From: Gnetum montanum
Lineage: Eukaryota; Streptophyta; Gnetopsida; Gnetales; Gnetaceae
Assembly (NCBI GenBank): GCA_015680685.1
Contig: MNCI01012713.1
Location: forward strand, 161,556-225,555
Reading direction: 5' to 3'
Length of the DNA: 64,000 bases
Positions 10,663-24,069 of the stretch are shown in pieces (within the stretch, counting starts at the first letter, position 1; the number at the start of each line of letters is the position of its first letter). The position numbers were made by a program, and so were the translations under genes. The notes below the pieces were generated by a model. The model saw nothing but the letters and a program-made list of their open reading frames with translations. It was not told the origin of the DNA and made no database searches.

Positions 10663-11470
10663 TGAGTGGTGAGGTACCCCTACACTCAACCATATGAATA
10701 CGAGTGTTACACATGCGATCCAGTAGAACTCCAAGGACTAAGTGCTTACACACCTTATGGAACACTTAAGGTTAATCAATCATTGTCTTCCTAGACTTAC
10801 TTGTATTGTCATGGTTGTATGGTTAAGTAAGTTTGAGGTATATGATTTTTATAGCTTTTATCTTTTTATCGCCTATGCTAAGAGAGGAAAGGGTGAAGAG
10901 ACTAAGTAACTAACTTTCACTAAATAAGCTTTAATCATCCTAGCATCAGTATCTGTTCCCACTTACCATACACACCTTGAACTAGTGCAACACTACTGGG
11001 ATTACCAAATGCTATTCGTTACTGGGTTACCAAGTGTAGCATACATGCTCAAGTGGTCATACTGAATGCACTTAACTAGGAGTTGAGGGTTGAGAGAGAT
11101 TAATTATCTAAGAAAGAATTTAATCATTTAACATTAGTTAAATCCTAATTAGCTTAGTCCATGCACTACAAGGTTTATTAGAAAGTTCGTCTTTATTTCC
11201 GTACACAAATGTGTGCTCAGTTACAATTTGCTCGAATAAAGATCTGTTCACTTTGAGCCTCTTACTGCGGGCACATGGAAATTATTCTATCTCTAGAATG
11301 GTAAAACTACCAAAGTTTAGCTAAGGGTCTAGATCTAGATGATGAAACAAGGGAAAGCCACCTCTTATTTATAAACAAGGTGACTAGCTGCGATATCGCG
11401 TATGTGATATTGCAGAGGCCGATGCTATATTGTGGATGTGATATCGTGGCCCATGTGATATCGTGTCCCA
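10663..11470 (-). repeat. E1 5' LTR
   Basis: Direct copy of 4568-5362. The + strand starts TGAGTGGTGAGGTACCCC and ends CGTGTCCCA. The PBS lies immediately inside, which sets the - orientation of E1. Confidence 0.85.
11365..11374 (-). promoter_or_regulatory. TATA box in E1 5' LTR
   Basis: The - strand TTATAAATAAGAGG sits at the same place as in the other LTR. As this is the 5' LTR, it would be the promoter that drove E1 transcription towards lower coordinates. Confidence 0.6.
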
Positions 11471-13499
11471 TAAATTCCAAATTCCAATCCTTTAGGAATG
11501 TTTATATTTGAAATTTACCATTATTTTTGATATTCAGTTTTTCCTAGTTTCTTCTTCTTCTTTATTCTTATTCATTTCTTAGTCAATTCTCATGATTTTT
11601 AGGAGGTTGGGAAGCTACTATTGAACCATCTATGATTAAGAGAGTTTGGTTTAAGTTCTAGAGAATCCATGGCATTGCAGGAAGCATTCTAGTACTCCAA
11701 GTTTTGGATTTCAATTTGCACAAGTTTTTGGTTTGAGGTGGGTGTCTTTACTCTTTTGTTATTTGGTAGTTATATTTCTATATATGGTTGTGAAGTTTGT
11801 ATTAGGTTGAACATGTTTAGTAATACATGCTAGATGATGGTGTGATTTTTATTTATTATAATATTTTTTTTTGGTTACTTTCTTTGTCGTACCTATGATG
11901 GAATCATGATGAGATGTAATTGGGATTCCAAGGATTTTATATGTCATAATAGCATTCCCTAGGGGTTCCAATGTTTACATGTTAGTGTGCATCAATTGAT
12001 TGATTTGCATTAGGTACCCACTCTTATTTTACTTTTTATTTTCTACTCTTATATCTATGAACATGCATTATAGTATAGGTCATGTTGTAGTTGCAGCCAA
12101 GTCATAATTAAGGATTTTCTAGATGTAGGTGACTCCCTAGAAGTAATGAGTTTTAAATGTATATTTTTAATATTTTCATGTTGATTATGAGTTATGGCAT
12201 CCATGTAGCATAGTCATGATGGAGAGTTGATGAGGCACAAATTATAGTTTTGTCATGGTAGGATCATAATTACTTTTGGTTTCTAATCTTCATGCATTGC
12301 AAGTAGTACATAAATCTAGCTCCTTTTTAGTAAGGGTGTGATGAAACTTTTGGATTAGATTGAAGTTAGGTGTGAGTCATGATGAGGTTGTAATGGGAGA
12401 AAACCATGTTTTAATAGTATAGCACAAGGCTAGTATGATAAATGATTAGATCATTGTTCATTTAAAAGAACAATAAAATTAGAGTCAATAAAATGTAACT
12501 TGTGTGAATTAGAACTAAATTTGTATGACTATGATAAATGAAATTGAATGATGTTGATGTGCGAGTAATGATTGGTTTTTATTGTGTATATGATGTTATA
12601 AGCCTTATGATATTCTATTTCTCATAATTGATGAGTGTAGCATTGGTTTTTTTCAATAGGTAGATATCTAATATTTTTGTTATGATATGTATATTATATA
12701 ATTTACTTGGAACTAGCTTGATGTCTGTATCATTAGTTGCTTGGGATCATGATGATTATATATTTTATCAATCATGTGACTTATATACTATGATTTTTAT
12801 TCATCTAGATGATTTATATGATTGTTTATGCATGCATACTAGTGATACCAACGCAAGGGTATGAGTCAGTTTGTGATGAGGTATACTGAAGGAGTTGGGA
12901 TAACCCCTGCAATAATGCATTAGTGAGACTTCTATCTTAGTCTGTATGTTGAGACTAGGATAAAGTGTACATGGCCTATAACTGGTATGATATGTTGAGG
13001 TATATAGACATTTACACATCCATTTTTCATAAGGTTACTAGCTTGGGACTATAGATGAGGTAGTAGGTACTAGTAATAGTTATGATTAATGAGTACTCAT
13101 GCTATACATAAAGTGCAGATGTGTCGACAGCCACAAGGAATATATGTGACATGATTGTGAAATTATGCTTGATCATTAGAGCATTGGTTACTATGGTATC
13201 TATGATATATAATTATGGTGCTATGTATATGATTCTTGGTGTGTTATAGGTATGCTTTATTATACATGGATTTTGAGCCCAAGAACATTAGTTGCTAGGA
13301 ACTCTTGAGATTGGCTTATGTCTATTAGGCTCACTTTATGTGGTCTATGTACTATGATGTATATGCTAGTTTGTATAACACCCTAGTATTCTTGACCTTA
13401 GAACCTTTGCATTATTATCTCTTATCATGCTTATTATTTAATAATAATGTTATACTTCATGATCTAATGTTATGTGGTATCTTACTAATGAATGCTAAT
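11471..13499. other. About 2 kb with no recognised gene
   Basis: AT-rich sequence rich in ATGAT/TATGAT words. The open frames here are short and match no family I know. It may continue the LTR that E1 interrupted. Confidence 0.4.
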
Positions 13500-14470
13500 A
13501 CCCCTTCATTTATGTTATTGAGACTTGAAGTTGAGATGTCTTAATTATTATGATTCTTAAGGGTTTTATTTTTTACTTTTTACTCACATGTGATACCTTG
13601 AAATTTTTATATTCTTGTCTCTTTTTTTATTTGACTTTATATTATGGTTATTTTTGCTAATTATTGTTGCTCCTAAGTTGGATAGATTGGAAAATGGTGG
13701 TGGTTCATTACTAATACTTTATTAATGTTTAAAAGTGTATTTTTCATATTTTATTCTATTCTAAGATTTTGAAATAAAGTTACAACATGGTTATAAGACA
13801 TGTTAATGGATATTTGGGGTTTATTCTAGTTATTCTTTTATTTTATATTAGAATTCATTTTTGGGCATGTGACTCATTATAGCACTCTCCTTTGATGACT
13901 TTAATGGTTGCCCATTGAACCCTTTTGTGGACACATGTTATCATGTTTTTAGAAAATAAAGTATCAATTCTTTACTCTTGTAATTTCCCAAATCCTATCT
14001 TTTATGTCTATAAATGCTTGGTAACATTACTCTCTTGGTATCAATTAAGCATTACTCTCTTTCTAATTTGTTACTCATGACTATGCTTGGAGGATCCTCT
14101 TAGTAATTTCTAAATCTAAATCTATCTTTGTTTGGTGAAGCTTTCATGAATTATTTCTCAATGTAGGGGTAATATTCTTGATTTCATCAATTTTTATAAG
14201 AAACTTACCTTATTGTACCTACTTTTTTTTTGCAATGGTTTACTTTCCTAATGTAGTCATATTGCATGTGTTGTTGATCTAACCCCAATTTTTTAATGAT
14301 TGATCCATAATTTATCATTTTTGTGAATTTCTTGTTTGTGCTTCAATTCAATATTTCTATTGCATCATCTTCTCCTAGTGGTGGTAAATGATAATTTTGA
14401 ATGTCATGAGATTACAATGAATCTAGAAATGATGATAAAATTATGACATAGTTTTAGCATTTTTTTGTTG
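13500..14470 (+). repeat. Repeat A (copy 1), LTR-like
   Basis: Matches 17650-18620 with many substitutions and small gaps. Shared blocks include TTTCATTTATGYTAKTGAGACTTG, ACATGTGATAC, TGGTGGTGGTTC, CATGTTAATGGATATTT and CTTTTGTGGACACATGTTATC. It contains a TATA-like CTATAAATG (14007-14016) followed by CTCTCTTTCTAAT. TGTGATACC near 13589 could be an LTR start. The match extends both before that point and beyond 14400, so the pair behaves as a duplicated segment rather than a simple LTR pair. Confidence 0.65.
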
Positions 14471-17289
14471 ATACATTTAAGCCATCTTATGGAGCAGAAT
14501 TTGTGAATTAATGTTTGGGTTTTTATTAAAATCCAAATTGCAAGATAGAATACAAGTATAAGAAAGGAAAAAGCTCATTGGAGTTTAGTTGCTTTCTCTC
14601 TAAAATGGAAGTATATTAACATGTTAATGAACAAGCAAGGTGTCTATTTTCATAACTAGTGGAACTTGGTTTCTATGTTGACTTCTCATTATCATGAGTA
14701 GAAGTCTTTGTAAGGAGAAGGATAGTAATACTATAGTTTCGCATTCTAATCAAATGGCTAAGTGATAGACAACATAGGTACCCATAATCATTCACCTTTT
14801 TTGAAATTTTAAAAGATGAATATATCTTCTAGAAGCTGAAATATTGTGAATTTAGAAGAGACTCTATAACCTAGAAGTTGTAGGGAGTGAATAATATGAG
14901 CAATAAAAGAAAAAATTTATAGAGTTACAGAGTGTAGAGATTAACAAAAGTCTTTCCAAATTCACAAATATTTGTGAAAAATCATGAGAGAATCATCTAG
15001 AATTTTGAAATAAACAATAAAAATTTAGGCTATCACCAACAGAAATTGCATCCTAGAGAAAAAGTAAGATGGGTATTTGTAGAATAATAAAAACCTACAT
15101 CAACAAATTGCTTCAAATTAACAACATTGAGATGTATAAAATAAAAATCATAATAAATATTTCTTATTCAGAAAAATTGATGGCATCCATCATAACTGGA
15201 AGAAATTAACAAAGAACATTTAAATATTAATAAAAATTTAAAAGCCCAAACTCAGGCATAGGGCACCATGAATTCGTAAATGAGCCACAATGCTCAAATT
15301 ATATTTTTTTCAAGGTTCAACATGGCATTAGGATTGATAGAGATGGCATCAAGACCCTGCAATAGAGATGTATCTAGAAATAATCTATCAATTGAGACTA
15401 CAACAACAAAGAAACATATGGTCTCTCTTGACTAGATTATGCTAGAACCCAACAATGACACCTATGGCTTAGGCATCACCATAGTAGCTAACCATAGCAA
15501 TGTGGCAATGAAGGTGATAGTAGTGTAGTTGCAAGAATCCACCAATGGAGAGATAGAGAGCATTTGTATTTTCTTGGTAAAAATGACATCAAGGTTGAAG
15601 TAGGGCATAGCAAATGGTAGATTTTCCTCCAAACGCAACAAGAGGATGATGCAATGCATGGTATTGAGGCCATGAGATATAAACATACCTCACAATGTTT
15701 ACTCATTTTGTATAAATGTGTTGATGAATGTGACGATAAGGTTAAGAGGCATTAACAAATATTTTCTATATATATATATACACACACATTATAGTAGTTT
15801 AAAGTTGGGAAGGGCTTATGGATTAGGGAAGAAAGATTTATGAACATATGATAAATCTAACTTTATTTTTTAAATTCCATTCGAAATTATGATTAATTTC
15901 CTTAATATTTTTAGTCTCTTTTGAGACACTTGTCAACTTTGGCATATATTTCTCTAATTTTTGTAACTTCGTATGGTGATCTCCATGATATTTGTTACTA
16001 AGAAAACACATGGCAACCATAGATTAAATTTCTAATAACTTCCTATGGAAGTTATAACTTCTAGGGTAGTTATAAATTAATATTTATAATACCCTAAATT
16101 TTCATTATTGTTGTAAATTTCTCAAGATCACTATAAAAGGGCCTTTAAGAAGAAAGATAAAGAGAAAGATTTTGGAAAAAATAATTGAAGATTACTTGTA
16201 AGATGGCTTGCTAAAGGCATTAATTTAACTTCTTTGTTTTAATCCTATAAGTTCATTCCTTTCCATTTGTTGTAGTTACTTAGCTAATGGTTTAGATAGT
16301 ATCATTCTTCACATTTAATTTTGGGATTTGTCTTAGGTTGCTTTTATAGCTCTATTTTTGTGCAATATTAGACTCCTACTATGATTTGACATTGAAGAGC
16401 TTATGTTGTTAAAAAGCCTCAAGAGCAATTTAATAGTAATGTCTTAATGAAATTGCCTATTTTGAGCATGGAGAATCTAGAAAAATCTTTAATATTTTGA
16501 GACAGTTTAAATAGCTTTATTGTTTTAAAGTGTATTGCCTTGGTATTTCAATCCTAATATTGTTAAAGTTTTTGAAGGCTTTGTTGAATGCAATCTTTGA
16601 CGACTATTAACTAGCCAAAATAGAGACTTGTACTTTGTTGTTTATGAAACATTTGTTATAGTATAATAAGATTGCCTTTGTGAAATTTCTTGTTGAGCTT
16701 AGAGGTTTTGAATAATTTGTAGTTAGATTGAATTGGAATAGCTTTATTATGAAGTGTTTTCTCAAGTCAATTTATCTTGATTAAATATTTAGGATTTCAT
16801 GCAAATCTGCTTTCTTTTCTTTCTCTTTCTAAGTCCATTGAATCTTAGTCTATTTTTAGTTTTCTTCTAGAACTTTCTCTCTAGCAAAAATTAGGAGTAG
16901 ATTGGTAAAATTTTTCTTAAACATTTTTGTAAAATTTTATTTGTTGTAATTAATGTACTATAGGGATAGTATAGACTAAGTGATTGGACAAAATAGAAAT
17001 CTCCAACAACTCACAATATTTGACAAAGATAGTTGAATCTCTTTTATGATAGTCAATTACAATTTCATACACAACCTAACCATTTCAACATTCTCAACAA
17101 TAGATACATACTTATGTTTAGTATGTTTTATAACTATTGAGTCTATTTGGAAGTATCTCGGCCTTAGTATTTCTAGAGACAAGCAAGAACCTAAACCCTA
17201 TTTTAAGAATACCTTTGATCTTGTGACTTCCCAAGGTCATGAGATTGGGAGGTCTCAAATGTTGGTGGTTCCAAACGATTGCCAATAGT
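14471..17289. other. About 2.8 kb with no recognised gene
   Basis: No family-like reading frame was found. One promoter-like word, CACTATAAAAGGGCC (near 16129-16143), is followed by a purine-rich stretch. It could be the TATA of an unrecognised LTR. A short TA/CA microsatellite lies near 15768-15788. Confidence 0.4.
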
Positions 17290-17649
17290 TTCCTAGTATG
17301 GTGCATTTATCTTAACTTTGGGAGAAAATAATATCTTCAAAAAATAATAATTGAAAAAAATTTCAAATGTATATGGACATATTCAATGTATTGGAATTCT
17401 TGAATAATTTTAATAAAGCATAATTGGTACAATTTCAAGAGGCCATCGGTATGTGACTTATTATCAATTAACAAGTAGTTGTGGTGATTGAAGTCTAATC
17501 ACATTAGGTTGGGATTAACGTTAAGTTAGTATCATGTCTTATTTACAACATGTTTTTATTGTGCATTCATTAATAGAATATTAACTAACTACATCAACTT
17601 GAGAAAATGACATTTAGGATGGTGTGAGGAGCTAGGACCTTAGGATAAC
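17290..17649 (+). repeat. Repeat B (copy 1)
   Basis: Matches 18640-19000: shared GGTRCATTYATCTTAA at the start, then ATTCAATGTAYTKGAA, TTACAATTTCAAGAG, AGTTAGTATCATG and TAGGATGSTGTGAGGA. Each B unit flanks repeat A' on one side, giving the order A ... B A' B'. Confidence 0.6.
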
Positions 17650-18620
17650 TATAGTATCATTTAGGATGCTAATACCCTTTCATTTATGCTAGTGAGACTT
17701 GAACTTGATATATCTTAATTTTTATGCAACTTTAGGTTTGGATTTTTAACTCTTTAATTACATGTGATACTTTGACATTTTTATATTCTTGCATCTTTTT
17801 TTAAGGTTTATTTTATGATTATCTTTGCTAATTCTTGTGGCTTCTATGTTGGATAGGCTGTAAGATTGGTGGTGGTTCTCTACTAGTACTTTATTAGTGT
17901 TTAAACTTGTATTTTTCATATTTTATTTTATTCTAATATTTTGGAATAAAGTAACAATATGGTTATGCGACATGTTAATGGATATTTTTGGTTTATTCCA
18001 ATTATTCTTTTATTTTATATTAGAACTCATTTTTGAACATGTGCCTCATTATAGAACTCTCTTGATGAGTTTAACTTATTGGTTTACTATCAAGCTCTTT
18101 TGTGGACACATGTTATCTTATTTTTAGAAAATAAATTATTAATTATTTATTTTTGAAATTTTCCAAATCCTATCTTTTGTGGCTATAAATACTTAACAAT
18201 GTTGGCTTTCTTAGTATCAATTGTTCATTGCTCTCTTTCTAATCTTTTACTCATTACTATGCTTCAAATATCTCTTGGTAATTTCTAGATCAATCTATTC
18301 TTATTTGATGAAGCTTTGGTGACTTATCTCCCAAGGTAGGGGAAACATTCTTGGTCCTATCAATTTTAATAACTAACTTACATTCTTGTACCTATCATTT
18401 GCATTGTTGTTATAATCATATTACATGTGTTGTCAATATAATCCAGGTTTCTAATTATTCATCTCTAATTTTTCATTTTTATGACTTTTTTCCTTTACAT
18501 TTAGATGTGATCTTTTCATTGTTTCATCTCCTCCTCATGACAATAGTGACAAAGAAAATTTTGAACTTCATGACCTAATGTCACAATAGATCTCAGGGTT
18601 GTGATGAAAGTCATGACACA
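17650..18620 (+). repeat. Repeat A' (copy 2), LTR-like
   Basis: Second copy of repeat A. Its TATA-like GGCTATAAATAC (18181-18192) is in the same relative place as in copy 1. An open frame inside it (17897-18127) is a by-product of T-rich sequence and shows no family features. Confidence 0.65.
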
Positions 18621-18639
18621 TTTTTAGTGTATTTTCTAT

Positions 18640-19000
18640 TGTAGTGCATTCATCTTAATGTCAAGTGGAAGTGGTGTGTTCAGAAAACAAAAACTAATAA
18701 ACATTTCAAAAAAGTATTGATGCATTCAATGTACTTGAGAACTTAAATAGTATTAAGAGAACATAATTATTACAATTTCAAGAGATGACTAGTATATGAC
18801 TTGTTGTCGATGAGCAAGTAGCAATGGTAGTTGTGACTTGATCATGTTAGCTTTGAGATTGAAGTTGAGTTAGTATCATGCATTGTTTGAGACTTTTTAT
18901 TATTCTGAAAGGATTAGTAGGGTATCAATTCACATGTTGGCCTAAGGTAATGATGTTTAGGATGCTGTGAGGATCTACAATCTTACAATAGCTATAGGAT
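18640..19000 (+). repeat. Repeat B' (copy 2)
   Basis: Second copy of repeat B, ending just before the E2 LTR at 19013. E2 therefore seems to have landed at or near the end of this repeat. Confidence 0.6.
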
Positions 19001-19012
19001 TGATACTAGTGT

Positions 19013-20427
19013 TGCAATTCAAAAAATTGATCACTGGAAGAACTGATGGGTCTAGTGTAGTAACCTCAACCCTAAATCCCCAAGGCCTCCAAAAATATGG
19101 GATGCAAAGTGCCCTAGCTAGTCTAGTAGATCAACCAAGGACTTACAAAATGCAAAATAGGAAGTTGAGAAAATATAATGCAAAAAATTACAGATCTATG
19201 AAATTAAAGAAAAGATAAATTGTACACAAAATAAAACTATAAAAACTTTATTCAAAAAAATAAAGAATGAGTTCTAGAAATGTGTACAAGAAATTCTTAT
19301 GAGAGAAAAAGGGATCCACTTGTGTACGAGTTCAAAGCTTGTTGAAGCTAATGTAATTTGCTTCACAATTTGGGTGCTAAGCCACTTGTGATGATTTCAA
19401 ACCTCCTTTGCTATAACCTCAGATATGCAAATTGGATCACTACTAATGTGTGAGAAAAGTTGGGAATCTAGCTTCCAAATTGCACCATGCTAGGGGTTGG
19501 AAATCCCAGGAATGCAGCATTCACACCAAAAGCCCACAAGTCTCACGAGGGTTGCAAAAGGAGATTTGCAAGGTTACAATACTTCCATACTAGGGTTTAA
19601 GAGAATGCAAGTATGGGAACTTGAAAGACCTCTTAAGTTCTTGAAAATGCCCAAGTGTAAAACTATGAACAAATTGTTGATTCTAAAAAATTGCTAAATA
19701 CTCTCAAGATTGTGGAATCAATGCCAATAGTATGGGATTGCAAAAGTGTGAAACCTATAAATGATGTTTAAGGCTAGTTTTGATAGGTCATAGGCCATGA
19801 ATGAGGCTACAAAATGGCTATGATTGGGCTATAATTTGGCCACATAATGGCTGCAAATTGGCTATCGAATTGCTACAAATTTCAACCTCGTACAGGTGAG
19901 ATGGGTGTCCAAATTTCAATGATTACCATATATAGTAAGTGCCTTCTCCCCATGGCCATTCCATTTACTATAAATAGAAATATGGGCACACCTTCTATGA
20001 TAAAGATAGATCTTCCATGTTGAGCCTTTTGTCATCCTTGCTAGAGTGTTTGGTTAATGTTGGAGTGCACGGAGTGTTGAAATATGGCTTTTGTGGCTTT
20101 CATGCTAGGGGCATGTNCTATAGATGTTTCCAGCATAGAAAAGTATATACCTTCCATAAAACCTATTAAATTGACATTTTTGGCATTCCAAAAGGTATTT
20201 TTGACCCCAAGCCTAAATATAGATACTATGTGATCTTTTTCACTTGGAGAATGAGGCTTTGACCACTTATGAGGTATTTTTTCAGCCTTAAAAATATGGA
20301 AAATGTGAGATTTTCCCTCATGGGTTACAATTTTCACATTTACAATGAAATTTTGTCTCAAGATTGATGGGGTGAAAGCTACATGATGAAAATTGGCTAT
20401 AACATGCAAAATTTCTGGGGTGTTTTA
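19013..20427 (-). repeat. E2 3' LTR
   Basis: The + strand starts TGCAATTCAAAAAATTG and ends GGTGTTTTA. It aligns with the LTRs at 36845-38230, 41281-42320, 42321-43847 and 62546-64000. Common landmarks are CAACCCTAAATCCCCAAGGCC near the left end, GCCACTTGTGATG, and CCTAAATATAGATAC then CACTTATGAGG near the right end. It holds one single N (about 20117). Confidence 0.8.
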
Positions 20428-20572
20428 ATGACCCCTCTTTATTTGTGCCTAGAGGTTGACCCAAGAGGCACTAACAAAGAATAGAAAACACCATTGCATA
20501 TTATGATGCTACAATGCATACAAGCCACATGAGATGATAAAACCAAGCTATTAAGGTCACCAATGTTGCTAG

Positions 20573-20624
20573 TTTAATGCCATTGTAGGCTATGGTACCA
20601 GTTTAAGACCATGGTAGGCCATTG
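20573..20624. repeat. 29 bp repeat next to E2 pol 3' end (2 units)
   Basis: Two units of the TTTAAGGCCWTGGTAGGCCATGGTRCYAG type, at the same place as the arrays at 39219-39358 (E3) and 43986-44066 (E5), each just after ...CACCAATGTTGCTAG or its variant. Confidence 0.65.
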
Positions 20625-20649
20625 AAAGTAATCTTACTTGTTGATGATT

Positions 20650-23600
20650 GTCAACTACATGTAGTACGTCTTTAGATAGGAATGATTGACTAGATTGGCT
20701 AGCTCATTCCCATACATGTTAGCTATTTTGAATGCACCATTCTTGTAGGCTTTGGTGACAAGGAAGAATCCTTCCTAGTTGTCTAAGAATTTGCCCACAT
20801 GCTCACAAATGGCTTTGCAAACTAGGTCACCCTCCTTGATCTTATGCATGGTTAAGTTATGGTGATGCTACCACTTCTACCTCTCTTGATAGTATTTGAT
20901 GTTAGCAAGAAATTGCATACATTGCTCCTCCACTAAGTGTAAGGCTATTATCCATAACTCCTTATTTTACTCACTATTGATGAAGTTGGTCAAGGCTACT
21001 TGGAGTGATAGCACCTGTAATGCAAGAGGTAATACAACTCCAGAACCATAAACCAGGCTATAAGGGGTCATACCAGTGGCCATGTGATAGGTCATTTTGT
21101 ATGCCCATAGTTTGCTCATGCCATTTGCACTTATTGTTGTTAAGAATCTTCTTGAGCAAGTTGATGATGGCCTTATTTCTTCCTTCTACTTGTCCATTAG
21201 CTTAAGGGTAATAAGGTGATGAGAAAGAATGCTTAATGCCTAGGTCATGATAGAAATCTTTTTTTTCCTGGATACTAAATTATGGTTCATTATTTGTAAC
21301 TATGGTCATGGGTATGCCAAAATGAGCTACAATGTTATCTAAGATAAATTTGCAAACTTGCTTAGATGTAGTCTTCCTTAGGGGAATAGCCTAAACCCAC
21401 CTTGTAAAGTATTTGATTGTGATAATGATGAAGCTATTCCCTATGGAATACTTACACATTATAGGTCCAATGATATCCAACCACCATCATTGAAATGACC
21501 ATGTTATTTGAGTGGTATGCAACTTAGTTGATGGTACATGTATAAGGTTGCTATAACATTGGCATGTCTCACACCGTTTAACCTTCTATAGGTAACCATC
21601 TAATCTTAGTGGTCATAGCTCTTGGTCCTATATGTCCTCTTCAAACACCCTCATGAACCTCCTCTAGGACTATTCTAGCTTTAGTTTTACCTAAGCACTT
21701 TAGGAGTACACCATCATAGGATCATCAACATAATGTGTTCTCACCAACGATGGCATACTACTTCGATTGCTTATGTACAATGTCCCTTTGAGTAGTATTC
21801 AAGCCTTATGAAGATTTGTCATGCAAAAGGTAAAATTTAATATTTTCATACCACTCCTTGGTAGAAGTAGTATGAATGATGGTCACAAAGGTATCCTTAG
21901 TGTTCTCTGTGATGGAAGTAGCATAGTCCACGATTAAGTTGAGAAACTTATTAAACACATTTGGCATAACATTGAGGGCTAACATCACAATTGCATCAAC
22001 TATGGTGTTCTCATTTCAAGCTGTGTGTTAATTATCAATGTTTGTAAATGATTGTAACAATTTTTTTCCAAGATCATGGTATGATTGTAAGTGTTTGGTC
22101 TTACATGCATAGACCTTGGTCACTTGGTTGACCACAAGCTATGAATCACCTTTGATCATTAAGCATCTAATTCCTAGATCACAAGCTACCATCATCCCTC
22201 TAATAAAATATTCATACTTTGCTATGTTGTTGATACATGAAAACTCAAATCAATAGGTGAAGGATCAAATTTCACTAGATGGAAATGTTATGATGGTAGT
22301 GGCATTGGCCTGATGGACACGTGAAGCTCCATTAAAGTGCATGACTACCTCATAACCCTCAGGAATTTGGCTAACCATGTTAACATGCTTATGAGGGAAC
22401 TCAGGATCTATGGTTGCTTAGTCATCAATAGGTGAAATTATGAGTTGTATAGCTATAGCTTGACCTTTCATTGAGGATTGAGAGATGCAATGAAGGTCAA
22501 ATTATATGGTTATGGCTTTCCATTGGGCTATACGACTACTTTCATAGATGTTGGTCACTGCAAATGACATTGACTTGGCTTTTGAAGAGGTAGTGTCTCT
22601 AGTTCTTTAACAAGAAGACTAGTTTTAGGAAGTACTTCTTAACTTCAGTGTATTAGATCTCATGGGCAACTAAGTCATAGCTAAGATAGAGAGGTAATGG
22701 ATGTATCAAAGATGGTAAAGTAGATGTAGAATGGTTTATCCTCTTGCAGAGCATAGATTGTTGGTAGTTATGCCAACTCTTGCTTAAGCATTTCAAAGGC
22801 CTCTTGGCATTGAGCCATCCACTTGTAGTGAACTCATCTCTTAAGCAAGTGTTGCATAGGTTGTAACTTATCCATAAGCCTAGTGATAAATCTACAAATA
22901 AATTGTAATCTACCTTGTAATCCTTAAAGCTTCTTAAGATTGGTAGGCACTTCTAATCTAGACATGGCCTTAACCTTATCATGATCAACACATATCCCTA
23001 CTTCAGATACTACAAAGCCAAGCATCTTACTAGTTTTGACACCAAATACACATTTTTTAGGACTAATCCTAAGCTCATACTTGAGGCATCATTTAAGAAT
23101 AAGATCTAGGTCATTAGCATGGTCTTTAGCCACTTTAAACTTAATGAACATTTCATCTACATAATAATTAAGAAAACCTAGCATTTAATTACTCAAGATA
23201 TTGATCATGTCTCTTTAGTATTTTTCTTCCACATTATTAAGGACAAAAGACATCATAATATAACAAAATTTACCCCAAAGGGGTCATGAAAGTCATGCCA
23301 AGTTGGTGCTTTGGGTTGATCTTGATCTAGTTATATCTTGAGAATCCATCCATAAAGGACAACAAGGCATGTCTAGTCATAGTATTGATAAGTTGATCAA
23401 TACTAAGCAAAGGGAAGTAATCCTTGATAGTTTCTTTATTTAGGTTTCAGAAATCAATGCAAATACAAATACTCTCATTTTTCTTAGGGACTACCACTAT
23501 GTTGAACATCCATTCTATGTAGTTGAAAACCCTAATGAAAATAGCTTGGTAGAGCTTTGAGATCTCATCACAAAATACCAAGGCCAAATCATGTCTAATT

Positions 23601-24069
23601 TTACACACATTCTACTTAACCAATCTAATGCTAGGGTCTAGTATGATGTTGTGCTAGACTAAATGTGGGTCTAGTCCTGGCATATCTTCATATGACTAGG
23701 CAAAGGCCTTAATGTTTCTTTGTAGGACCTTGGTGATGTCTTGAGCATATTAAGGTTTTAGTGAGGAACTTAATTTAAGGGTTTTCTCCTTACCGCTTAG
23801 TGTTATGACAGGAACCTCAACTAGAGAGTCTTTGGTTATGTCACTTACCTCTAAGTTAATGGTTTTGACTAGGTTTTCAGGCCATTCTAAAGATTTCTCT
23901 ATTAAGGCTATGTGTTCTACAAGACTCTCAGGCTTAAGATCTAGGTAGTCAAGGTTAATACACCATTCAACATCACCATGAGATTCATGTAGATACAAAG
24001 GCAAAATGATTTGCTCCTAGGTACTCATACTTTGATCCTACATATCAACTAAAAGCACATTAAGTGGCA
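20650..24069 (-). pseudogene. E2 pol: RT, RNase H, integrase
   Basis: On the - strand an opening domain (24004-23750) precedes RT. RT motifs follow: M-P-G-L-D-P-H-L-V, the I-C-I-D-F-x-N-L-N-K block, the active-site box Y-V-D-E (23152-23163, normally Y-V-D-D), and P-K-K-C-V-F-G-V-K-T. RNase H sequence follows. Integrase has a core with Y-F-T-R-W-V, I-V-A-H-F-G-I-P-M-T-I-V and S-P-Y-Y-P then N-G-Q-V-E, where E is the last D,D,E residue. The C-terminus reads N-G-A-F-K-I-A-N-M-Y-G-N-E-L-A-N-L. Stops are frequent, mostly at W and Q positions. The protein would copy RNA in the particle and insert the DNA in the nucleus. This copy is dead. Confidence 0.85.

Larger units (their letters stand above)
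4568..11470 (-). mobile_element. E1: GAG-PR retrotransposon without RT or integrase
   Basis: Two direct LTR copies (4568-5362 and 10663-11470) enclose a - strand interior of PBS, gag and protease. Nothing like RT, RNase H or integrase is present between the protease end (about 7450) and the 3' LTR, although 2 kb remains there. The PBS and gag type suggest a Ty3/gypsy lineage near Athila (inference). It would need proteins from a relative to move, as TR-GAG type elements do. The polypurine tract is probably the - strand ATGGGGGTATGA just before 5362. I saw no clear 5 bp target duplication (CCTAA on the left, TAAAT on the right). The two LTRs visibly differ, mainly by transitions. Confidence 0.8.

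Noticed and set aside
4563-11475. Target site duplication of E1
   Set aside because: CCTAA on the left and TAAAT on the right do not match. Decay or a slightly different border may hide it.
16129-16143. CACTATAAAAGGGCC as promoter of a host gene
   Set aside because: A good TATA match, but no reading frame or repeat partner follows. It is kept only as a remark in the region entry.
17897-18578. Hydrophobic open frames that look like membrane proteins
   Set aside because: T-rich repeat A' gives Phe/Leu/Ile by composition. The homologous copy at 13.6-14.5 kb does not keep the frames.
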